Of a DNA stretch of 64,000 bases, positions 30,311-39,504 are shown piece by piece. Positions within the stretch are counted from its first letter, which is position 1; the number at the start of each line of letters is the position of its first letter. The stretch covers positions 44,803-108,802 of the forward strand of contig NZ_VIGV01000012.1 in the NCBI RefSeq assembly GCF_007858445.1, in the 5' to 3' direction. The position numbers and the translations under genes are program-made. Under the pieces are notes generated by a model that worked only from the letters and a program-made list of their open reading frames with translations, did not search any database and was not told where the DNA came from. The DNA is from Tsukamurella sputi (GTDB lineage: Bacteria; Actinomycetota; Actinomycetes; Mycobacteriales; Mycobacteriaceae).

Positions 30311-32620
30311 TCAGATCATTCCGAACATGTTCGCCATGCCCTTCGTGGCGAACGGGTTGTCGTGGACCATGTAGGTCCAGGTCAGCGTGTTGCGACCGAG
30401 ATCGGCACCGTCGAGGTCGATGCCGTCGGCGGTGATCTCGGCCTCACGCAGGGTCTCGCGGGCGCGGCGCACGGCCTCGTCGGGCAGCTTGCGGAACTCC
30501 TCGATGACGAGCCTGTGGAACTCGTCGAGCGGCGACTGCCGGCCCAGGGCCCGCAGGTGGATCGTGGTCTGCACCTCGGAGACGAAGGCCAGGTGCTCGG
30601 CCCACCCGCGGTCGAGGTGGAACAGGAAGGCCTCCCGCGCGGCCTGCTCGAGCACCTCGTCGGACAGGCCGGCCTCACGCAGCTGCGCGAGCCGTTCGGG
30701 CTCGTACTCGGCGAAGTCCGCGAGCGGCCGGTCGGTGGTGAGCAGGGTGTGCCTGCGGGCCATCACCAGGTCGCGCTGCTGGTTGACCAGCTGGTTGTAC
30801 CGCCACGTGTTGGCGTGCGTCTCGAGCATGCCGCCCTCGGCCACGCGCTGCGCGGATTCCAGCATGTCCGCGGCCTTGCCCCGGCGGGGGAACTCCCCGG
30901 TCTCGGGGTCCGCGCCGCCGGGCGGACGGCCCAGCGGCAGGTGCCGTTCGACGATCGGATCCTCGACCGACGCGAAGATCACCGACGTGCCCGGATCGCC
31001 CTGTCGGCCGGCCCGGCCGCGCAGCTGCTGGTCCAGACGCTCCGTATCGTGCAGGCCCGTGCCCACGACGGCCAGACCGCCGAGCGCGGCCACCTCGTCG
31101 TGCTCGGGGCTGTCGTCGCCGGCGTCGTGGCCGCCGAGCTTGATGTCGGTGCCGCGGCCCGCCATCTGCGTCGAGACGGTGACGGCGCCCCTGGTGCCGG
31201 CGTCGGCGATGATCCGCGCCTCGTCGGCGTCGTTCTTCGCGTTGAGCACCGTCGCGATCACCCCGGAGATCTTCAGCATGTGCGCGAGCTCCTCCGACTC
31301 CGCCACGTCGTGCGTGCCGATGAGCACCGGCTGGCCGGTCTCGTGCACCTCGCGGACGTAGTCGACGATGCCCGCGACCTTGTTGCCCTTGTTGTCGTAG
31401 ACCCGCATCGGCTGGTCCACGCGGATGGTCGGCGTGTTCGGCGGGATCTGGGAGACGCCCAGGTCGTAGAACTGGCGCAGCTGCTCGCCGGCGGCGATCG
31501 CGGTGCCGGTCATGCCGCACACCAGCGCGTACCTCTGCAACAGTGCCTGCACCGTGATGGTGTCGATGACCTCACCGGAGTCGGTCTGCGAGAGCCCCTC
31601 CTTCGCCTCGACGGCCGCCTGCAGACCGTCGGGCCAGCGCTGCAGCTCGGCGACGCGCCCGCGGGAGGAGTTGATCAGCTTCACCTGGCCGTCGCGCACG
31701 ATGTAGTGCACGTCGCGCTCGACGAGCGCATAGGCGTGCAGCGCGATGTTCACCTGCGGCAGCGTCGAGCCGACGTGCGCATCGGAGTACAGATCGATGC
31801 CGCCGAGCTCCTCCTCGATCAGCTTCGCGCCGTCGTCGGTGAGGAAGGCGGACTTGCCGTCCGAATCGATCTCGTAGTGCTTGCCCTCGCGCAGCCGGGC
31901 AACGACCTCCATGATCGCTGCCTGCGGCACGTCGCCCTTGACGGATCCGGCCAGGACCAGCGGGATGAGCGCCTCGTCCACCAGCACCGAGTCCGCCTCG
32001 TCGACGATCGCGACATCGGGCTTCGGGGCGAGGAGGTCCTCGGCGCGGGTGGCGAGCTGGTCGCGGAGCACGTCGAAGCCGATCTCGTTGACCGAGCCGT
32101 AGACCACGTCCTTGGCGTAGGCGGCGCGCCGCTCCTCGCGGGTGGACGATTCCGCGACGTACCCCACGGTCACGTCGAGCAGGTCGAAGAAGGGCTTCAT
32201 CCACTCGGCGTCACGCCGGGCGAGGTAGTCGTTCGGCGAGATCACGTGCACACTGCGGCCGGCCAGCGCCATGCCCGCGGCGGCGACGGCCCCGGCGAGG
32301 GTCTTGCCCTCGCCGGTGGCCATCTCGATCACATCGCCCTCGAGGAGGCGGTCGGCGCCCTGCAGCTGAACGTCGAAGGGGCGCAGGCCCAGCGCCCGGT
32401 CCGCGGCCTCACGGGCGATGGCGATGAACTTCGCGCGATCCTCCGACTTGGCGTCGTAGACGTCCAGCGCGAGCGCGGCGTCGGGGTACTCCGCATCGGA
32501 GAGCCCGTGCGCCCACTCGTCGAAGGCGGCGGACGCCTCGATCAGCGCGACGGACCGGGACTGGTTCCGCGTGCTCTGCGCGCCGAGCACCTTCCACACC
32601 TTGTTGCTGAACCTGCCCAC
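30311..32620 (-). CDS. secA2: accessory Sec translocase ATPase SecA2
   Basis: The 769-residue protein has SecA domains: Walker [11 protein letters not shown], helicase motif [11 protein letters not shown], preprotein cross-linking region, and the second nucleotide-binding fold with [12 protein letters not shown] and [13 protein letters not shown]. It is shorter than housekeeping SecA and lacks the C-terminal Cys-rich zinc tail, as SecA2 does. In mycobacteria SecA2 works with the SecYEG channel to export a small set of proteins. The operon with a PgsA-like enzyme is conserved (Rv1821-Rv1822). Confidence 0.95.
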   Translation of the reverse strand: MGRFSNKVWKVLGAQSTRNQSRSVALIEASAAFDEWAHGLSDAEYPDAALALDVYDAKSEDRAKFIAIAREAADRALGLRPFDVQLQGADRLLEGDVIEMATGEGKTLAGAVAAAGMALAGRSVHVISPNDYLARRDAEWMKPFFDLLDVTVGYVAESSTREERRAAYAKDVVYGSVNEIGFDVLRDQLATRAEDLLAPKPDVAIVDEADSVLVDEALIPLVLAGSVKGDVPQAAIMEVVARLREGKHYEIDSDGKSAFLTDDGAKLIEEELGGIDLYSDAHVGSTLPQVNIALHAYALVERDVHYIVRDGQVKLINSSRGRVAELQRWPDGLQAAVEAKEGLSQTDSGEVIDTITVQALLQRYALVCGMTGTAIAAGEQLRQFYDLGVSQIPPNTPTIRVDQPMRVYDNKGNKVAGIVDYVREVHETGQPVLIGTHDVAESEELAHMLKISGVIATVLNAKNDADEARIIADAGTRGAVTVSTQMAGRGTDIKLGGHDAGDDSPEHDEVAALGGLAVVGTGLHDTERLDQQLRGRAGRQGDPGTSVIFASVEDPIVERHLPLGRPPGGADPETGEFPRRGKAADMLESAQRVAEGGMLETHANTWRYNQLVNQQRDLVMARRHTLLTTDRPLADFAEYEPERLAQLREAGLSDEVLEQAAREAFLFHLDRGWAEHLAFVSEVQTTIHLRALGRQSPLDEFHRLVIEEFRKLPDEAVRRARETLREAEITADGIDLDGADLGRNTLTWTYMVHDNPFATKGMANMFGMI

Positions 32621-32664
32621 GTGACCTCCGCACTCGACGCTCGACCGCTTGCGCAGTCGAGACT

Positions 32665-32685
32665 ACCGGTGCGGCTCCGCCCGGT
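32665..32685 (-). terminator. hairpin after the M28 peptidase gene
   Basis: ACCGG pairs with CCGGT, continuing through GCGG/CCGC with one bulged T and a tight loop. It directly follows the peptidase stop on the minus strand and would insulate secA2 from it. Confidence 0.45.
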
Positions 32686-34167
32686 TCAGAGCGCCGCGAA
32701 GTACGCCGTGGCGAAGCCCACCGAACCGAGCGAGACGCGGTACATCTCGCGGTTGACGTTCTCGATCGTGTCGCGCGGGCTGTGGTAGTTCGGGTCGAAG
32801 ATGTCGCCGACCGTGCCGCCCCACTGACGCTGCTGTTCCTCCGTCTTCTTGGCGTCCGCACCGGTGTCCATACCGCCGGCCGCGATACCGACCTCCTTGA
32901 AGGGGCCGTAGTCCGAACGGCCGTCGAAGGCGGAAGCCTCGACCGGGACGCCCCGCCACGCGAAGTAGTTCCGGAAGACCTGTTCGATCACGCCGGAGCC
33001 GGCGGGGCCCGCACCGCCTTCGAGCTTGGAGGAACCGTCACCGTCGAAGGTGAAGTACCCGCCGTTGGGCGAGCCGAGCATGTCGAAGTTGAGGTAGCGC
33101 TTGATCTTCGACGCCTGCTCCGCACTCAGCTGCGAGACGTAGTGCTCCGAACCGACGAGGCCCTCCTCCTCCGCACCCCAGAGCGCGAAGCGGATCTTGT
33201 TCTTGACGTCGGCGTTCGCGCCGAGCTTGATCGCGGTCTCGAGGACGGCCGCCGAGCCCGTGCCGTTGTCGTTGATGCCGGGCCCCTCGGCGACGCTGTC
33301 GAGGTGCGCGCCCACCATCTGGACGTTCGCATCGTCACCCTTGGCGGTCTCCGCGATGACGTTCCAGGTCTTCGCCTTCTCCGTCTTCGCGTCGACGGTC
33401 AGCGTGAGGTCCTGTCCGTCGGTGATCGCCGCGTCCTGCGCGACACCCACGACCGCGATGGAGGCGCCGTCGTCGAGGCCGAGGGTGCCACCCTTCCAGT
33501 CGCCTGCGGCGTTGTTGGTGATGACGAGGGCCTTGACGCCCTTCGCGGCGGCCGCCTTGTACTTCTCGCCGAACGTGCACTTGCCCCGCTGCACGACCGC
33601 GATCGTGCCGGCGGTGACCTTCTCCAGATCGGCGGCCGAACAGCCCTGCGTTCCCGTGACGACGGCCTTCGCGGTGACGGCGCCCTCCGTGGCACCGGAG
33701 TACTGCAGCGCCGTCGCCTTCACCGGCGCACCCGCCGACTGCACCTCCGCCTTGGAGGACGTCCAACTCGCCTGCGTGAACTCCTGACGGACGGGGTTGT
33801 AGCCCGCGTCGCGGAGCACCTTCTCGGCGTACTCGAGGCTCTGCAGGTAGCCCGGCGAGCCCAGCGCTCGGTTTCCGCCGTTGCGGTTCGCGATGTCCTG
33901 GAAGGCCTCCAGGTGCTTGATCGCACCGTCGAGCGTGACGGCGTCCGCCAGCGCGCGCGCCTTCTCGGTGGCCCCGGCGTCGTCCGCACCGCCGGCGGGA
34001 GCCGGACGGGCGACGCTGCTCGGCCCGGCCTTCGAGGACGACCCGGCAGCCGTGCTCGACGGTGCGGCGTCGTCGCCCGACGTGCCGCAGCCGGCCGCGA
34101 CGAGGCTCACGGCCGCCAGCGCGCTGACGACCCGGATGGTGGTGGACTTCCTTCGCGTGTGCAACAT
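32686..34167 (-). CDS. lipoprotein M28-family aminopeptidase with PA domain (LpqL-like)
   Basis: A secreted lipoprotein of 493 residues: signal peptide ending in lipobox VAAGC, Ser-rich linker, a protease-associated (PA) domain near residues 150-260 and an M28 zinc peptidase domain. Zinc-ligand blocks are GAHLDSVAEGPGINDNGTG, ALWGAEEEGLVGS and NFDMLGSPNGG. The layout is that of Streptomyces/Mycobacterium aminopeptidases such as LpqL. I used the ATG with a TGTAAT hexamer 7 nt upstream; an ATG 9 nt earlier is possible. It would trim N-terminal residues of peptides outside the cytoplasmic membrane. Confidence 0.88.
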   Translation of the reverse strand: MLHTRRKSTTIRVVSALAAVSLVAAGCGTSGDDAAPSSTAAGSSSKAGPSSVARPAPAGGADDAGATEKARALADAVTLDGAIKHLEAFQDIANRNGGNRALGSPGYLQSLEYAEKVLRDAGYNPVRQEFTQASWTSSKAEVQSAGAPVKATALQYSGATEGAVTAKAVVTGTQGCSAADLEKVTAGTIAVVQRGKCTFGEKYKAAAAKGVKALVITNNAAGDWKGGTLGLDDGASIAVVGVAQDAAITDGQDLTLTVDAKTEKAKTWNVIAETAKGDDANVQMVGAHLDSVAEGPGINDNGTGSAAVLETAIKLGANADVKNKIRFALWGAEEEGLVGSEHYVSQLSAEQASKIKRYLNFDMLGSPNGGYFTFDGDGSSKLEGGAGPAGSGVIEQVFRNYFAWRGVPVEASAFDGRSDYGPFKEVGIAAGGMDTGADAKKTEEQQRQWGGTVGDIFDPNYHSPRDTIENVNREMYRVSLGSVGFATAYFAAL

Positions 34168-34204
34168 GCTCCCCATTACATACACATGGGAGGAGGATTG
34201 CGGG

Positions 34205-34666
34205 GTGAACACGCACACTTACTCGGTCGACGTCGAGTGGTCCTCGCCCGAGGGAACGGCGGATTACCGCTCCTACCCGCGCGAACACCGACTGAGCTCC
34301 GCCGCGGCGGCCTCCATCGCGGCCTCGGCCGATCCGCACTTCCGCGGCGACCCGTCGCTGTGGAACCCCGAACAGCTCCTCGTCGCGGCCGCGGCGAACT
34401 GCCACATGCTCTCGTATCTCGCCCTGTGCTCGCTGCGCGGTGTGACGGTGCTCGACTACGTGGATGCCGCGACCGGCACGATGGTCGAAACGCCCGGCGC
34501 GGGTGGGCGGTTCACGGAGATCGTGCTGGCGCCGCGGGTGACGGTGGCGCCGGGCACCGACCTCGATCTCGCGCTCTCCCTGCATCACGAGGCGGGCGAG
34601 CAGTGCTACGTCGCGGCGTCACTGAACTGCCCCGTGCGTCACAATCCGGAGATCCTCCCGGGGTAG
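34205..34666 (+). CDS. OsmC-family protein
   Basis: The GTG is preceded by GGGAGGAGG at 8 nt, one of the best ribosome-binding sites in the window; longer readings run antisense through the peptidase gene. The 153-residue product has OsmC features: NPEQLLVAAAANCHMLSYLAL with one conserved Cys and EQCYVAASLNCPVR with the second. Members reduce organic hydroperoxides through this Cys pair. The gene is divergent from the peptidase gene with only 37 nt between their starts, so their promoters must overlap. Confidence 0.88.
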   Translation: MNTHTYSVDVEWSSPEGTADYRSYPREHRLSSAAAASIAASADPHFRGDPSLWNPEQLLVAAAANCHMLSYLALCSLRGVTVLDYVDAATGTMVETPGAGGRFTEIVLAPRVTVAPGTDLDLALSLHHEAGEQCYVAASLNCPVRHNPEILPG

Positions 34667-34675
34667 CGCCCGCTC

Positions 34676-34691
34676 CGCGACTCAGGTCGCG
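34676..34691. terminator. short hairpin between convergent OsmC and hydrolase genes
   Basis: CGCGAC and GTCGCG pair perfectly around a TCAG loop that contains the stop codon of the hydrolase on the minus strand. The stem is only 6 bp, but the place between two converging genes suits a two-way terminator. Confidence 0.35.
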
Positions 34692-35515
34692 TCGAGGTGT
34701 TCGAGCAGCAGTCCGGTGATCGCCTCGGGCGCCTGCTCGGGAGCCCAGTGCGAGACGTCCTCGAGCATCTCGAACCGGTAGGGCCCGGTGCAGTACGCGG
34801 CGGTCCCGAGGGCCGCGACGTCACCGAAGGCCACGTCATCGGTGGGCCAGACGTACAGGACGGGCACGTCGACGGTGCCGAGCGCCGCCGGCGGCCGGCC
34901 GCTGCGGTACCAGTTGAGGGCGGCCGTCAGCGCCCCCGGTTCCTGGAGCCGCTGGACGTAGTCGTCGACGGAGTCGCGCGGCACCTCGCGTCCGAAGATC
35001 TGGCGCAGGGCGCGGGCGTCGTCGGCGAGCATGGCCCTCTCCGTCGCGGGCGAGTTGCGCCACTCGGTCATGTAGCGGGACCGGTTCGCCTGGTCCTCAT
35101 CGGTCTTCAGCGCGGTCGCGAGCGCTGCGGGGTGCGGCGTGGAGACGACGGCGAGCGACCGCAGCCGGTCGGGGTGGTCGGTGGCGACCCACCACGCGAC
35201 GGCGCCGCCCCAGTCGTGGCCGACGAGGTCGAGCGTCGCCCACCCCAGGGCGTCGGCGATCGCGATCACGTCGCCGACGAGCGGTGTGATGCCGTACTCG
35301 GCGGGGCGCTCCGGCCGCACGCCCGGCGAATAGCCGCGTTGATCCACGGCGACGGCGCGGAAGCCGCGCTCCCCCAGCGCCGCGACCTGGTACCGCCAGG
35401 CGATAGCGGCCTCGGGGAATCCGTGCAGGAGCAGCACGGGGCGCCCGTCCTCGGGCCCGGCGGCGATGGCGTCGAAGGATCCCGCTGCGGTGGGGATGCT
35501 GAGATGTTCGGTCAC
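34682..35515 (-). CDS. alpha/beta hydrolase, epoxide hydrolase type
   Basis: A 277-residue alpha/beta-hydrolase with LLLHGFPEAAIAWRYQ (oxyanion HGFPE), nucleophile Asp in GHDWGGAVAW and catalytic His in DVSHWAPEQAP. An Asp nucleophile in HDWGG and the SHWxxE end are typical of epoxide hydrolases. The GTG start has no Shine-Dalgarno, but TAGCGT lies 7 nt upstream, so it is probably leaderless. The intergenic stretch to the divergent next gene is only about 50 nt. The substrate is unknown. Confidence 0.85.
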   Translation of the reverse strand: MTEHLSIPTAAGSFDAIAAGPEDGRPVLLLHGFPEAAIAWRYQVAALGERGFRAVAVDQRGYSPGVRPERPAEYGITPLVGDVIAIADALGWATLDLVGHDWGGAVAWWVATDHPDRLRSLAVVSTPHPAALATALKTDEDQANRSRYMTEWRNSPATERAMLADDARALRQIFGREVPRDSVDDYVQRLQEPGALTAALNWYRSGRPPAALGTVDVPVLYVWPTDDVAFGDVAALGTAAYCTGPYRFEMLEDVSHWAPEQAPEAITGLLLEHLDAT

Positions 35516-35522
35516 GGATCTC

Positions 35523-35528
35523 ACGCTA
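35523..35528 (-). promoter_or_regulatory. -10 element TAGCGT, leaderless start
   Basis: TAGCGT ends 7 nt before the GTG of the epoxide hydrolase-type gene on the minus strand, with no ribosome-binding site in between. Confidence 0.45.
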
Positions 35529-35567
35529 GGGCACGCGCGCGTCGGTGGCCCGTGCGACAGTGGCGCC

Positions 35568-36137
35568 ATGACCGAACTCAGCACGCTCTCCCCCGCCGAC
35601 CGGCACCGCGCCGCGGCCGCCACCTTCGCCGACGTCGCCGGCTCGATCACCGACTGGGACGCGCAGACGCCGGTCGCGGAGTGGAAGGCGCGCGACGTGG
35701 TCGGCCACCTCATCGAATGGCTCCCCGGCTTCCTCGCGATGAACGGTGTGGAGCTGCCCGGCGCCCCGTCCGATGCGGCGGAGCCCGCGGCCGCCTTCGG
35801 CCAGCTGACCGAGGCGGTGCAGGCCCTGCTGGACGCACCGGACGCCTCGCGCGTGCTCAGCACGCAGATGTTCGGGGAGAAGCCGCTGGACGTACTGATC
35901 GATCAGTTCTACACCGCGGACGTCTTCATGCACACGTGGGACTTGGCCCGCTCCAACGGCATCACGCCCGACCTCGATCCGGGATTCGCGAAGGCACTGC
36001 ACGGCGGGCTGGAGTCGATGGGACCGATGCTGCAGGAGTCCGGTCAGTTCGGCGCGCCGATCCCGGTCCCCGACGGCACCGACGAGGTGACCGCGTTGAT
36101 GGCCTTCATCGGGCGGGACCCCTCGTTCACTTCGTGA
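35568..36137 (+). CDS. TIGR03086-type metal-binding protein (maleylpyruvate isomerase-like fold)
   Basis: A 189-residue member of the DinB/MDMPI-like superfamily. Conserved positions are WKARDVVGHLIEWLPGF near residue 40 and DVFMHTWDLARS near 125, which supply the histidine metal ligands of this fold. Actinobacterial relatives are mycothiol-dependent enzymes or of unknown function. The ATG begins the conserved N-terminus; a frame extension upstream is antisense to the hydrolase. Its 3' end overlaps the convergent lipoprotein gene by 11 nt. Confidence 0.82.
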   Translation: MTELSTLSPADRHRAAAATFADVAGSITDWDAQTPVAEWKARDVVGHLIEWLPGFLAMNGVELPGAPSDAAEPAAAFGQLTEAVQALLDAPDASRVLSTQMFGEKPLDVLIDQFYTADVFMHTWDLARSNGITPDLDPGFAKALHGGLESMGPMLQESGQFGAPIPVPDGTDEVTALMAFIGRDPSFTS

Positions 36138-36792
36138 TCTGCAGGCCCGTCAGGATCGCCTGCGAATCGCGGCGGTAGGTCGCGTCATCGGGCATCTTCG
36201 ACTGCACGGTGACGGTGATCGACCAGAGGTTCGCGCCGTCGGGGACCGAGACCGCCAGCGTCGTCGACGTGTGGTTCGGCGTGCTCCCGGGCATGACATA
36301 GGTGACGGAGGTGCTCGGGTATCCGCAGAGCGTGCCGGGAACGGGCTTGAGCCCCGTCACCTTGAGGCCCTTGCGCAGCGAGTCCACCTGGGAGTCGAGC
36401 GCCTGTTGCGGCGTCATGCCCTTGGCGTTCTCCAGCGTGATCACCGCGTTCGCGGCGAACGCGTCGGTGACCAGTTTCTTGTTGACGATGGCGCCGCGGA
36501 TCACGTCGGAGTCCTGCGAGGTCTCGCGGTCCCACCCCGAGGGCTGCGGCAGGCCCAGCACCGGCTCGCCGGCGGCCTTGGTCGGCAGCGTGAGGATCCG
36601 GCCGGTGACGGGCGCACAGGCTCCGGCCTTCGCGGAGGTCGACGGACCGCCGGACTGTCCAGCGGCCGCCGTGGACGTTCCTTCCGCTACGGGCTCGCCG
36701 CCGGTGGACTGCGAACAGCCCGCGGCGCCGAGGAGCAGTGCCGCGGGCAGCACGAGTGCGGTCGCGAGCTTCCTCACGCGCTGATTCGTCAT
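36127..36792 (-). CDS. LpqN/LpqT-family lipoprotein
   Basis: A 221-residue lipoprotein with lipobox GAAGC after a hydrophobic signal, then a Gly/Ser/Thr-rich linker and a LpqN-type domain (LPQPSGWDRETSQDSDVIRG, CGYPSTSVTYVMPG). Relatives in mycobacteria are small envelope lipoproteins that bind other envelope proteins; the function is poorly known. The start has TACGGT 7 nt upstream and no Shine-Dalgarno. A neighbour on each side faces it, so it stands alone transcriptionally. Confidence 0.82.
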   Translation of the reverse strand: MTNQRVRKLATALVLPAALLLGAAGCSQSTGGEPVAEGTSTAAAGQSGGPSTSAKAGACAPVTGRILTLPTKAAGEPVLGLPQPSGWDRETSQDSDVIRGAIVNKKLVTDAFAANAVITLENAKGMTPQQALDSQVDSLRKGLKVTGLKPVPGTLCGYPSTSVTYVMPGSTPNHTSTTLAVSVPDGANLWSITVTVQSKMPDDATYRRDSQAILTGLQITK

Positions 36793-36799
36793 GCCCGGA

Positions 36800-36805
36800 A
36801 CCGTA
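36800..36805 (-). promoter_or_regulatory. -10 element TACGGT, leaderless start
   Basis: TACGGT ends 7 nt before the ATG of the LpqN-type gene on the minus strand. Confidence 0.45.
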
Positions 36806-36844
36806 GTCCGGGGGCCGGATTCCGGGGGATGAATCGCGTATCCG

Positions 36845-37285
36845 CTAGCGCGGGGTGAGGACGACCACGGGAATGTCCCGGTCGGTGCGCTTCTGGTAGC
36901 CGTCGTATCCGCTGTAGGCCTTCGTGATCTGCGGCCAGAGCCGGGCCTTCTCATCGGGCGTCGCGGCCTTCGCGGTCCACGGGCTGGTGACCTCGTCGAC
37001 GGTGACCTCCACGTCGGGATTGGCGGCCAGGTTCTTGAACCAGTCCGGGTTGTCGGAGTGACCGCCCTTGGACGCGACCACGACGATGCGATCCGTGCCG
37101 TAGATCGGCGCGGTGAGCATCGTCGAGCGGCGCTGGCCGGACTTGCGGCCGATCGTGTGCAGCTCGAGCGTCTGCATACCGAGGACGCGCTTGGGGAACC
37201 GCCCGCCCGTGAGTGCGAGCAGGGCGCGGTGGCCGTTCTCCAGCCCCCAGGCTCCGAGCTCCGTGACCTTGTCGGAAAGACTCAT
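36845..37285 (-). CDS. F420-dependent nitroreductase (DDN) family protein
   Basis: A 146-residue split-barrel flavin/deazaflavin protein. LELHTIGRKSGQRRSTML and VASKGGHSDNPDWFKNLAANP are the hallmarks of the deazaflavin-dependent nitroreductase family (Ddn, Rv3547 and relatives), which use reduced F420 to reduce quinones or nitro groups. Its presence implies F420 use in this organism. The ATG begins the conserved N-terminus; the frame continues upstream into antisense of a DJ-1 gene. It lies 52 nt upstream of the LpqN-type gene on the same strand. Confidence 0.9.
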   Translation of the reverse strand: MSLSDKVTELGAWGLENGHRALLALTGGRFPKRVLGMQTLELHTIGRKSGQRRSTMLTAPIYGTDRIVVVASKGGHSDNPDWFKNLAANPDVEVTVDEVTSPWTAKAATPDEKARLWPQITKAYSGYDGYQKRTDRDIPVVVLTPR

Positions 37286-37334
37286 GCGCCCATCATGCCC
37301 GGCGCGCGGCCGGGCCGCCCGCCCACGGCTCCCG

Positions 37335-37340
37335 TACCGT
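37335..37340 (+). promoter_or_regulatory. -10 element TACCGT, leaderless start
   Basis: TACCGT ends 6 nt before the ATG of the DJ-1/PfpI gene; no ribosome-binding site is present. Confidence 0.45.
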
Positions 37341-37346
37341 CGGGGC

Positions 37347-37958
37347 ATGAGCCTCCGATCCGTGCAGATCGTCCTCTTCGACGGCTTCGAGCTGCTCGAC
37401 GTCTTCGGACCCGTCGAACTGTTCGGTCTCCTCCCGGAGCACTTCGCGGTGAGCTTCCTCGCGCCGGACCACGCGCCGGTGCGCAGCTCCCAGGGAGTCA
37501 CGGTCAACGCGGACCACACCTACGCCTCGGCGCCCGCGCCGGACATCATCCTCGTACCCGGCGGCCTCGCTACCCGCGAGATCATCACCGACGCCGCGTT
37601 CCTCGGCTGGCTGAGCGAGCACGGTGGGTCCGCCGCGCTGGCCACCTCCGTCTGCACCGGCTCCGCACTGCTGGCCGCCGCGGGCCTCCTCGACGGCTAT
37701 CGGGCCACGTCGAACAAGATGGCCTTCCGCTGGGCGGAGACCTTCGGCGACGCCGTGGACTGGGTCCCCCACGCCCGATGGGTGGAGGACCGCGATCGCT
37801 GGACCTCGTCCGGCGTCGCCGCGGGCATGGACATGACCGTCGCCCTGATCAGGTCGCTGCACGGCGATGCACCGGCGGAGGCCGCCGCGACCATGGCCGA
37901 ACTCGACTACCGGACCGACCCCGATACCGATCCGTTCGCCGTCGTCCACGGTCTATGA
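37347..37958 (+). CDS. DJ-1/PfpI-family protein
   Basis: A 203-residue DJ-1/PfpI protein: N-terminal LFDGFELLDVFGPVELFG, then ILVPGG and the nucleophile elbow TSVCTGSALLAAAGLLDG with Cys near residue 99. The fold covers chaperone-type hydrolases, isonitrile hydratase and AraC-type sensor domains; no DNA-binding tail is present here. The VCTGSALLAAAGLL form and Asp-Gly start are close to isonitrile hydratase-like members. It overlaps the convergent reductase gene by 6 nt. Confidence 0.88.
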   Translation: MSLRSVQIVLFDGFELLDVFGPVELFGLLPEHFAVSFLAPDHAPVRSSQGVTVNADHTYASAPAPDIILVPGGLATREIITDAAFLGWLSEHGGSAALATSVCTGSALLAAAGLLDGYRATSNKMAFRWAETFGDAVDWVPHARWVEDRDRWTSSGVAAGMDMTVALIRSLHGDAPAEAAATMAELDYRTDPDTDPFAVVHGL

Positions 37959-38675
37959 GGGGCGGCGGTGCGCCGCGGCACCGGTGAGTCCCGCGGCGAC
38001 GCTCGGGTGCAGCGCGATCGAGTGGTCGTAGAAGTCGTCGGTCATCGGCAGGTATGGGATGGGTTCCTCCACATCGACGGTGCCGAGCCGTTCGGCCAGC
38101 GCCGCGCCGAGCCTGTGGACCTCCTCGGCATCGATGCCGTGCACGTCGGTGATCAGGTGCGGCGCGAGCGCTGCCATGCCGGTGTACCAGAAGGTGCCGT
38201 GCAGGAGCGTCCAGAACAGGTCCTCCACATCGCCGCTGATCCCCCGCGGCGAGATGGATCCGGCCCGGTCGCCGGCGGTGACGACGGCCAGTGCGCGACG
38301 GCCGGCCAATCCCCCGTCGCCGTACTTGCGGTTGCGGCCCGACGTGGGATCCGGCACGTCGTAGGCGAAGCCCCGCTCGAAGACCCGGTCGATCCAGCCC
38401 TTGAGCATCGCCGGCGGCCCGTACCACCAGAGCGGGAACTGCAGCACCACCAGATCGGCGGCGAGGAGCCTACGCTGTTCGGCGCGGACGTCCGCACCCC
38501 CTTCTTCGACGAGGACGGGGTCGAAGCCCTCGGCGTACAGGTCCGCGACGTCGACCGACCATCCGTCGGCGCGCAGGCGGGCCACGCCGACGTCGCGCAG
38601 CGTCGCGGTCAGCGAATCCGATCGGGGGTGCGCCGACACCCAGAGTGCGTTCCTGCTTTCGCCTCGTTCACCCAT
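37953..38675 (-). CDS. flavodoxin-fold NAD(P)H:quinone reductase (NQO/KefF family)
   Basis: A 240-residue flavoprotein with LWVSAHPRSDSLTATL as the FMN phosphate loop, LVVLQFPLWWYGPPAMLKGW as the typical NQO1/KefF core and HLITDVHGID near the end. It would transfer two electrons from NAD(P)H to quinones or other acceptors. The ATG gives the conserved N-terminus after a short extra stretch; a GTG 36 nt later is an alternative. It is upstream of nothing on its own strand, ending against the DJ-1 gene. Confidence 0.83.
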   Translation of the reverse strand: MGERGESRNALWVSAHPRSDSLTATLRDVGVARLRADGWSVDVADLYAEGFDPVLVEEGGADVRAEQRRLLAADLVVLQFPLWWYGPPAMLKGWIDRVFERGFAYDVPDPTSGRNRKYGDGGLAGRRALAVVTAGDRAGSISPRGISGDVEDLFWTLLHGTFWYTGMAALAPHLITDVHGIDAEEVHRLGAALAERLGTVDVEEPIPYLPMTDDFYDHSIALHPSVAAGLTGAAAHRRPS

Positions 38676-38742
38676 GGAGGGAACAACCACGCACGAGGGA
38701 ACAGGATTCCGTGCCGGCGAGGAGCCGGAGTCCTGGAAACCA

Positions 38743-38777
38743 GAAAGTCCCGAGACACTGTGTGTCTCGGGACTTTC
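38743..38777 (-). terminator. 16-bp perfect hairpin after tRNA-Pro
   Basis: Two 16-nt arms (38743-38758 and 38762-38777) are perfect inverted repeats around a 3-nt loop. It starts 4 nt beyond the tRNA 3' end on the minus strand and should end that transcript. It also lies upstream of the reductase gene. Confidence 0.8.
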
Positions 38778-38780
38778 CAG

Positions 38781-38854
<74 letters not shown>

Positions 38855-39032
38855 TGGCCGCTCTCGCGGTGCTGTAGGAGATTACCCCATGCGTCGCGCG
38901 GAGGAGAAATCGCCTGCCCACGCGCCCGAAGGAGGGCGTTCGCACGGGGCAATGCCCGCACGTCGATGCGAACACGGCGCGCATCGTGCGCCCGACCGGA
39001 CATCACGCCTGTTCGCAGCAGTACATGCGCGC

Positions 39033-39038
39033 TACAGT
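39033..39038 (+). promoter_or_regulatory. -10 element TACAGT, leaderless start
   Basis: TACAGT ends 7 nt before the ATG of a small secreted protein gene. The gap GGCGGGT has no real ribosome-binding site. Confidence 0.5.
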
Positions 39039-39045
39039 GGCGGGT

Positions 39046-39504
39046 ATGAAGCGCGCTCTCCTGGCGTCGGCGATGGTCGTCGGCGCGTGCATCGTCGCGG
39101 TGCCCGCGGCGGCGGAGCCCGCGGTCGACGCCGATCCCTACCGCTCGGACGGCGGCGACTACGCGTTCACGTACCTGTACGACGGCAGCAAGCGCGCCTG
39201 CACGATCCAGTCGGACTCGGCCACGCTGCGCTGCGGCGTCTCCGCCCCCGCCGGTACCCGGATCACCGTGAAGAACCGCAGCGTGCGACCCGAGGCCATC
39301 GAGGTGACCTCCCGCGGCTGGCGCTACCTCGACAAACTGACGCTCCAGGAACGCCCGCGCACGCTGCCGGAGGGTGCGCGCCTGTCGGTGCACGGCGTCT
39401 CGTGCACCGCACTCAAGGACGGCGGTCTGACGTGCGCGGTCGATGCGGCCGGATTCACTCAGGCCGACGGACGTCTCCGCCCGAAAGGCACCAGGCTCGG
39501 CTAA
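39046..39504 (+). CDS. small secreted protein of unknown function
   Basis: A 152-residue product with a signal peptide (MKRALLASAM, hydrophobic run, cleavage likely after AAA-E near residue 23). The mature part is beta-rich by appearance, with four cysteines (KRACTIQ, TLRCGV, VSCTAL, LTCAVD) that could form two disulfides. I do not recognise the family. A TACAGT hexamer 7 nt upstream supports this start over longer readings. The last 4 nt overlap the end of the convergent phosphatase gene. Confidence 0.7.
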   Translation: MKRALLASAMVVGACIVAVPAAAEPAVDADPYRSDGGDYAFTYLYDGSKRACTIQSDSATLRCGVSAPAGTRITVKNRSVRPEAIEVTSRGWRYLDKLTLQERPRTLPEGARLSVHGVSCTALKDGGLTCAVDAAGFTQADGRLRPKGTRLG